From positions 44,964 through 108,963 of the forward strand of contig NZ_JAJFAX010000013.1 in NCBI RefSeq assembly GCF_019710475.1: a stretch of 64,000 bases of DNA, written 5' to 3'. The notes beneath the pieces are model-generated. The model searched no databases and was not told the origin of the DNA. It was given only the letters and a program-made list of their open reading frames with translations. Shown here one piece after another: positions 59,190 through 64,000 of this stretch; within the stretch, counting starts at the first letter, position 1; every line of letters starts with the position of its first letter. Source of the stretch: Glycomyces sp. TRM65418. Lineage in GTDB: Bacteria; Actinomycetota; Actinomycetes; Mycobacteriales; Micromonosporaceae. Position numbers and translations under genes: made by a program.

Positions 59190-59678
59190 TGATCCGGTCC
59201 TCTCGACAAAGCTGGGTGACGCACCCGACCGTACAACCAAGCACCGACAACCGGTCGAGGAGCGCCCCGCCAGCGCGCCCCGCCTCCTACTGCGCAACCG
59301 GTCTCGCCCTCCCGTGCGGCGCTGCCGCAGCCGAGGGGAGCGTTGGGGTACCGCACACCGCACACCGCACACCGCACACCGCACACCGCACACCGCACAC
59401 CGCACACCGCACACCGCACACCGCACACCGCACACCGCACACCGCACACCGCACACCGCACACCGCACACCGCACACCGCACCGATTATCAAGCCGGTCC
59501 GGCCTGCCCGCTCACCGTTGTCGCACCCTCGATGCACCATCGAAGCCGGGGGCGCCGCAATTCCGGCACACCCGGCCCCGGGGACCGCAACGCCCCACAG
59601 CCGTCCCACGCCCGGACCATCGTTGAACCGGGGGAACCGGGGAACCGACACACCCGATTCCGGGATCCGGCCCCGCCG
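59190..59678. other. 489-bp intergenic region with a heptanucleotide tandem repeat
   Basis: It lies between the YcaQ-like start and the stop of the gamma-glutamyltransferase-like gene (both minus strand). It holds the 59351-59481 repeat and, further right, degenerate CCGGGG/GAACC repeats near 59620-59650. No other gene was seen. Confidence 0.6.
59351..59481. repeat. Heptanucleotide tandem repeat (CCGCACA)n, about 18.5 copies
   Basis: An almost perfect run of CCGCACA units for 131 bp. Seven is not a multiple of three, so each indel shifts frame; all six frames are open through it and encode Cys-Gly-Val-Arg or His-Arg-Thr-Pro style repeats. Situated about 160 bp upstream of the YcaQ-like start codon. 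Length is likely to differ between strains. Confidence 0.95.
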
Positions 59679-61223
59679 CTAGTTCGGCGCCACCGCCACG
59701 GTCCCCGTCTCGGCCCTCGGGTCGGCCGCGCCCTCGGCGCGGCCCTCCTCATCCACCTCGATCAGATGCGCGTGACCGAAACCGCTCCCGGCCGCCGACC
59801 ACGCCACCGCGTGCCCCCGCTCGGCGAGCCCCGCGCTCCACGCCTCCGGCGCGCCGGACTCGAGCTCCACATCGATGTCGTACACCCCGCTCCAGGTCCC
59901 GAACCCGGTCTCACCCGGGTGCAGGCGCCACCGCGGCGCACGCATCGCCATATCGACCGGCTCGCCACTGTGGAGCACACGAGCGATCAGCTGCCCCACG
60001 ATCTGCGGTTGCGAATCGCCGCCCATCGTCCCGGCCACCAGCCGCAACGACCCGTCGGCCCGTGTCACCAACGCGGGCACGAGCGTGTGCGGCGGACGCC
60101 TCCCCGGCCCGAACTCCGCCGGGTGCCCCGGCTCCAGGCTGAACCCGGTCCCCCGGTTCTGCAGACCGATCCCCGTCCGCGGCTCGAACAGCCGCGTCCC
60201 GAACCCGGCCGCGTTCGACTGGATGTAGGACACGCCCATGCCGTTCCCGTCCAGCACCGCCATGTACGTCGTCCCGCCGGCGGCCTGCTGGACCGGCACC
60301 TCGGTCTTCCGCTCGGGACTGATCCGCGCCGCCCGCTCCGCGGCCGCGGCCAGCAGGTCCGAGACGTCCGCGCCCTCGAACAGCCGCTCCGGCCGGTCGT
60401 GCCCGGCCTGCCGCGAGGCCTCCACCAGGTAGTGCGCCCACAGCGGGTCGCCCGCGTCCGCCGGGAGGTCGAGCCGGTCCGCGATCGCCAGCGCGAGCAG
60501 CAGCAGGTAGCCCTGCGAGTTCGGCGCCGCGGCCCAGACCCGGTGCCCGAACGCCTCGGCGCTCAACGGCGCCTCCCAGCCCGCTTGGGACGCAGCCAAG
60601 TCGGCCTCGGTGAAGAGCCCCTTGCCGAGCTCGATCAGGCCCTGCCCGAAGTCGCCCAGGTAGAACCCGTCCCGCCCGCCTTCGGCGGTCGCGCGCAGCG
60701 CGGCGGCGGTCCGCTCGCGCTTCACCGTCGCTCCGGCTTCGAGTCCCACCAGGTCCTCGGCGCCGGCGACCCCTTCCAGGGTCCGCCCGGCGTTCGCGAG
60801 CATCGCCGTCGCGGGCCACCCGCCCGACGCCAGCGCGATCGCGGGCGCGAGCAGTTCGTCCATCGGCCGGGTCCCGTACCGCTCGTGCAGCGCGAACCAG
60901 CCGTCGACGCAACCGGGGATCGTGGTGGAGCGCAAGTCGTTCCGGAACGGCATCACGCGGTGCCCCTCGGCGCGCAGCCCCTCCGGGTCAGCGCCGGAAC
61001 CGGCGCGACCTGAGGCGTTCAGGGAGGCCGGGGTCGCCTCGCCGGGCACGTGGACCAGCGCGAACAGGTCGCCGCCGAGCCCGCACAGGTGCGGGGCGAC
61101 CACCGTGAGGGCCGCACCCGCCGCGATCGCGGCGTCGACGGCGTTGCCGCCGTTCTCGAGCACGTCGCGGCCGATGCCGCTGACGAGCGGATCGACCGAA
61201 CAGACCACACCCTGATCGACCAC
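59679..61223 (-). CDS. Gamma-glutamyltransferase family Ntn-hydrolase
   Basis: 514 residues from GTG at 61223 with GGAG upstream. The family pattern VSGIGRDVLENGGNAVDAAIAAGAALTVVAPHLCGLGGDLFALVH and the internal nucleophile region GGTTYMAVLDGNGMGVSYIQSN are seen; Thr318 is the expected N-terminal nucleophile after autoprocessing. Typical GGTs have TTH and a longer C-terminal half with a GGSTII-like loop; here TTY and GTMGGDSQPQI, as in the less-studied GGT-like acylases and cephalosporin acylases. No signal peptide. The real substrate may be other than glutathione. Confidence 0.88.
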   Translation of the reverse strand: MVDQGVVCSVDPLVSGIGRDVLENGGNAVDAAIAAGAALTVVAPHLCGLGGDLFALVHVPGEATPASLNASGRAGSGADPEGLRAEGHRVMPFRNDLRSTTIPGCVDGWFALHERYGTRPMDELLAPAIALASGGWPATAMLANAGRTLEGVAGAEDLVGLEAGATVKRERTAAALRATAEGGRDGFYLGDFGQGLIELGKGLFTEADLAASQAGWEAPLSAEAFGHRVWAAAPNSQGYLLLLALAIADRLDLPADAGDPLWAHYLVEASRQAGHDRPERLFEGADVSDLLAAAAERAARISPERKTEVPVQQAAGGTTYMAVLDGNGMGVSYIQSNAAGFGTRLFEPRTGIGLQNRGTGFSLEPGHPAEFGPGRRPPHTLVPALVTRADGSLRLVAGTMGGDSQPQIVGQLIARVLHSGEPVDMAMRAPRWRLHPGETGFGTWSGVYDIDVELESGAPEAWSAGLAERGHAVAWSAAGSGFGHAHLIEVDEEGRAEGAADPRAETGTVAVAPN

Positions 61224-61372
61224 GGAGACTCCTTCTGCGCGCCCGGCGGGCCGGAGAACGGCCCGCCCGGGAGATCGGAACGCCCCGAACCGCAGGTCCG
61301 GAGCGCTTTCGGCGAACGCCTCGTAGCCTACCTTGCCGCGCGGCTAGTGGCGACCGGGCCGAAGCCGCCCGC

Positions 61373-62509
61373 CTAGGCCCCGATGCCGCCGATCACGCGC
61401 TTCCCGGAGATCTGCGCGGCCCGCCAGTACCACTCGGCGTACCCGCCGATGACGAGCGCCAGGATCCCCAGATGCTGCAATGCGGTCAGCTCACCGAGCA
61501 GCACCAGGACGATCCCGCCGAGCACCAGCGCCGTCCGCGCCAGCGCCCCCGCGAGCTGTCCTCGCCGGCCCTCGGCGACCAGGTCCCGTCGGCACTGCGG
61601 CGGCAGTTCGAACAGCGACCGCGCCCAGGCGACCGCGTACCCCGCCACCAGCGCCCCCGAGAGCACTGCGCTGCCCGGCATCGGCGTCGGGGCGATCCAG
61701 TCGATGACGTTGAGCACCAGAGCCGCCCGCAGGGTCCACTCATACCAGCGCCACGTCCAGCGCCGCAGCGTCACGTCGTACAGCGTCGACACGTACGGGC
61801 CCCCGCCGTCGCCGGCCGCGTTCGCGGTCTCCCAAGCGACGCTCACGCCCGAACTCAACCGCCCGCGGGCCTGCAGGACCTCGGCGAGGTCGCGCCGCAC
61901 CGCCTCGTCCCCGGGTTCGAGTTCGAGCGCCCGCTCGTAATGCGCCTGGGCGAGCCGGAACCGAAGGTGGTGGTCGTAGATCCGCCCGGCCGTGTGCTGG
62001 ACCCACGCGTCGTCGGGCGCCCGCTCCAGCGCCTGCTCCACCAGCTCGCGGGTCTTGGCGAACTCCAGATCCCGGTATCGGCACCAGGCCAACTGCATGT
62101 AGTACCGACCGTTGTCGGGCGTCAACGCTATGGCCCGCCACAGCGACTGCGCACCCTCGTCCGCCCGCCCCAGCTCGAACAGGACGTTCGCCAGCATCCA
62201 ATGCGCGTCGGCGTTCTCCGGCTCCTCCTCGACCGCCCGCTCCGACCACTCGAGCGCGGCCTCTTGGCGATCGGACAGGTGTAGGCACCACGCGAGCAGC
62301 AGTTGCGAGACCGACTCAGGCCCGTACCGCTCGACGCCCTGCTCCAAGACCGCGGCCGCCTCGTCGTACCGGTCCTCGTCGATGAGCTCCCGCGCGCGCC
62401 CTTCGACGGCGCCGGCGATGAACGCGGGCCAGGTCTTCGCCACCGCCTTGAGAACACGCCCTTGGGCTCGCGGGGACGAGGCCCCGGATGGGCCGACGGC
62501 ATCGGTCAT
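61373..62509 (-). CDS. TPR-repeat membrane protein
   Basis: 378 residues from ATG at 62509 with GGAG upstream. Residues about 30-215 hold tetratricopeptide repeats (YDEAAAVLEQGVERYGPESVSQLLLAWCLH, ALEWSERAVEEEPENADAHWMLANVLFELGRADEG, YMQLAWCRYRDLEFAKTRELVEQALERAPDDAWVQHTAGRIYD, AQAHYERALELEPGDEAVRRDL). About four hydrophobic segments follow, with WTLRAALVLNVIDWIA, AVLSGALVAGYAVAW, ALVLGGIVLVLLGELTALQHLGILALVIGG. A membrane-bound protein-interaction scaffold is likely. It lies 149 bp upstream of the GGT-like gene, same strand. Confidence 0.8.
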   Translation of the reverse strand: MTDAVGPSGASSPRAQGRVLKAVAKTWPAFIAGAVEGRARELIDEDRYDEAAAVLEQGVERYGPESVSQLLLAWCLHLSDRQEAALEWSERAVEEEPENADAHWMLANVLFELGRADEGAQSLWRAIALTPDNGRYYMQLAWCRYRDLEFAKTRELVEQALERAPDDAWVQHTAGRIYDHHLRFRLAQAHYERALELEPGDEAVRRDLAEVLQARGRLSSGVSVAWETANAAGDGGGPYVSTLYDVTLRRWTWRWYEWTLRAALVLNVIDWIAPTPMPGSAVLSGALVAGYAVAWARSLFELPPQCRRDLVAEGRRGQLAGALARTALVLGGIVLVLLGELTALQHLGILALVIGGYAEWYWRAAQISGKRVIGGIGA

Positions 62510-62724
62510 TCCCGACTCCAGATCGCTGGGGGCACTTCAACGGGGGCAGCAGAGCAGCGGCCGCGGGATTCCTCGGGACTCCAACCGCGTGCCGATGCTC
62601 ACGACAGGTGCTTTTGTCCCCCGGCCCCCTTAGCATAGAGGTGGACCGCGTCCACCGGTACGGCCAAGTCTCTTGTACCGTGGAGTTTCCGCGGTGGGGA
62701 CGAGAGGAAAGATCGGAACTGGTC

Positions 62725-63861
62725 ATGGAAGAGCCGACACAGCCTGCTGACTCAGCCGGGCCGATCTCATCGACGGTGCACCGTTGGCGGCGCCTCGCCG
62801 TCCGGCACAACCTCGAGTGGAGTGAACTCCTACTGATCGCGCTGAACCTCTACGGTCTGCGCGGAAACAACACCGAGGGCATGCGCCTGCGGCTGAACTC
62901 CGAAGACGAGGAGTTCATGCTGGTCCTGCCCGCTGACCGCGCCACGTCGCCGTTCAGCCTTCGCGCCCACGTCGACCCCTCCTCGCCGCAGCACGGCCTG
63001 AGCGAGCTGTGCGTCGACGGCACACCGGTCGCCGAGATCATCGAAGCCGAACCCGGCGAAGAGGTCCGCGGCTACCTCCGCGCCGACGGCACGGCCGCGA
63101 CGCTGCTCCTGCAGACCGGCATAGATTCCACCGAACTGGTGAAGTGCTACCGCGACCTGTTGCAGGCCTTGGCCTCCGACCTGGCCGACGACGGCGAGCA
63201 GCACGTGTTCGACGAGGTCACCCTCTCCGCCGGCGGCGTCCACGACGAGGCGCTCGTGGTCGAGCACCTCGCGGCCGTCCGCGAGGCGATGACCGGCGAG
63301 GGCATGCCCGAGTCGACGACCCTCGGGGTCCTGACGCCGGCGCTCCGCAGCCAGTCCGCGTTCGCCGAGCTCGCGGCGAAGGTCGGCCCGGTCCTGTTCT
63401 TCCTGACCACGGAGACCTTCGAGGACGACACGCCCGCGACCGAAGCCGAACCGTCGGTCCCCGTAGACGCGGCGGCGGCCGACCCGCTGACGCCCGCGGC
63501 GAACCAGCAGTCCGAGCGTCTCTCCGAGATCCTCGCGGCGGCCCGCGAAGCGGGACACCGCACTTCGTTCACCTACACCGTGGGCAGCGAACCGCTCGAC
63601 GAGATGCGCGCGTGGCTTCTGCCCCTCGCGGAGCAGACCACCATGTGGCCTTCCCTGACGATCCTCCCGGCCGAAAGCCCCGTGGACGACTCGCAGCACG
63701 TGGCCGCCCCGGACGAACGCCTCGACTTCTTCCTCGAAGCGAGGCGCCTCCTGGAGCAGATCTTCGCGCCGACGCAGCTTCGCCCGCAACCGTGGCGCTG
63801 CTACCGAGGCCTCTGGTATCGCCAACACGCCGGCGAACACCTCGACGGCCCGTACGTCTAA
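62725..63861 (+). CDS. Uncharacterised actinobacterial protein
   Basis: 378 residues from ATG at 62725. The protein is acidic, with no signal peptide and no membrane segment. The first 170 residues alternate strands and helices (VRHNLEWSELLLIALNLYGLRGN, RLRLNSEDEEFMLVLPADRATSPFS), and the C-terminal third has helices ending in FFLEARRLLEQIFAPTQLRPQPWRCYRGLWYRQHAGE. No motif of a known family was recognised. Longer in-frame starts exist upstream (for example GTG at 62642), but the family start is unknown. It is divergent from the TPR gene, 215 bp away, which may hint at a shared pathway. Confidence 0.75.
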   Translation: MEEPTQPADSAGPISSTVHRWRRLAVRHNLEWSELLLIALNLYGLRGNNTEGMRLRLNSEDEEFMLVLPADRATSPFSLRAHVDPSSPQHGLSELCVDGTPVAEIIEAEPGEEVRGYLRADGTAATLLLQTGIDSTELVKCYRDLLQALASDLADDGEQHVFDEVTLSAGGVHDEALVVEHLAAVREAMTGEGMPESTTLGVLTPALRSQSAFAELAAKVGPVLFFLTTETFEDDTPATEAEPSVPVDAAAADPLTPAANQQSERLSEILAAAREAGHRTSFTYTVGSEPLDEMRAWLLPLAEQTTMWPSLTILPAESPVDDSQHVAAPDERLDFFLEARRLLEQIFAPTQLRPQPWRCYRGLWYRQHAGEHLDGPYV

Positions 63862-63870
63862 GCAGACGGC

Positions 63871-63902
63871 AGGGGCCGCGACCGAATCAGGTCGCGGCCC
63901 CT
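63871..63902 (+). terminator. Hairpin terminator
   Basis: AGGGGCCGCGACC pairs with GGTCGCGGCCCCT (12-13 bp stem) around GAATCA, 9 bp after the stop of the unknown gene. Confidence 0.8.
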
Positions 63903-63937
63903 TGCCGTGTGCACCGAAGAATGCCGGGCACGGCGAA

Positions 63938-63964
63938 GCGCCCCACCGCAATGCGGTGGGGCGC
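63938..63964. terminator. Second hairpin terminator
   Basis: GCGCCCCACCGC / GCGGTGGGGCGC, 12-bp perfect stem with loop AAT. It probably ends a convergent gene beyond the right edge. Confidence 0.65.
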
Positions 63965-64000
63965 GCTATCGGGAAGGCAAACGAAGAAGGCCCCCACCTC

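Noticed and set aside
59287..59482. Cys-rich repeat protein (CGVRCAV)n or HRTPHTA repeat protein
   Set aside because: It is the translation of the CCGCACA repeat; all six frames are open because the unit has no stop codons.

Overview
The window is high-GC actinobacterial DNA. It carries SARP regulators with BTAD domains, WXG100/ESX-type export substrates, a DmdR1/IdeR-type iron box, LuxR regulators of the large ATP-binding kind, streptogrisin-type protease and frequent GTG starts. No rRNA or tRNA gene was seen, so genus is inference only; a Glycomyces-like or other filamentous actinomycete is plausible.

Region by region. 1-2228: a minus-strand type VII secretion toxin cassette (YbaB-like protein, EspC-like protein, membrane WXG100-like protein, EndoU RNase domain, partial presumed immunity gene), in which the export and toxin parts are in one frame separated by a single TAG. 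2409-10951: three large signal-transduction regulators (one LuxR/MalT-like, two SARPs) surrounding a small secreted peptide gene made of DGTRVT repeats. 11391-15305: two RibD/DHFR-like reductases flanking a berberine-bridge FAD oxidoreductase, a small membrane protein, then a second secreted repeat peptide made of DGWSWLQAD repeats. 15394-29016: accessory metabolism and regulation (ProC-like reductase, sulfotransferase, methyltransferase with divergent MarR, SRPBCC and DUF1579 proteins, another LuxR ATPase, SNF2 helicase, glycosyltransferase, CutA, LysR with divergent MFS exporter). 29088-30299: Hsp20 with divergent MerR. 30300-32334: a 2-kb gene-free stretch full of degenerate tandem repeats.

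32335-40357 is a carbohydrate locus (GH127, two ABC permeases, binding lipoprotein, LacI repressor, divergent secreted clan GH-A hydrolase with a CBM35-like tail) with three near-identical LacI operators in the divergent promoter. It is probably for arabinose-containing plant glycans. 40490-47660: hemerythrin, TetR-MMPL pair, acyl-CoA ligase, GH43. 47862-51246: an unusual penicillin acylase-acetyltransferase fusion and a siderophore-interacting flavin reductase, divergent from one perfect iron box. 51231-55447: TetR, a small ESX-like protein, DUF998 membrane protein with a coupled 50-aa ORF, and a NarL-type two-component system. 55728-63861: NmrA-like protein, S1 protease, YcaQ-like glycosylase with an upstream heptanucleotide tandem repeat, gamma-glutamyltransferase-like enzyme, TPR membrane protein and an unknown protein.

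The best candidate for an undescribed system is the pair of secreted repeat peptides at 8542-8847 and 15057-15305. Both have a Sec signal peptide, several copies of a short motif, and a last unit beginning TDPDG followed by a variable tetra-peptide or hexapeptide core. Both have 11-bp-phased direct repeats upstream of the kind SARP regulators bind. The first lies 118 bp from, and divergent to, a SARP-NB-ARC-TPR regulator. They could be multi-copy exported signalling peptides, but that function is inference.
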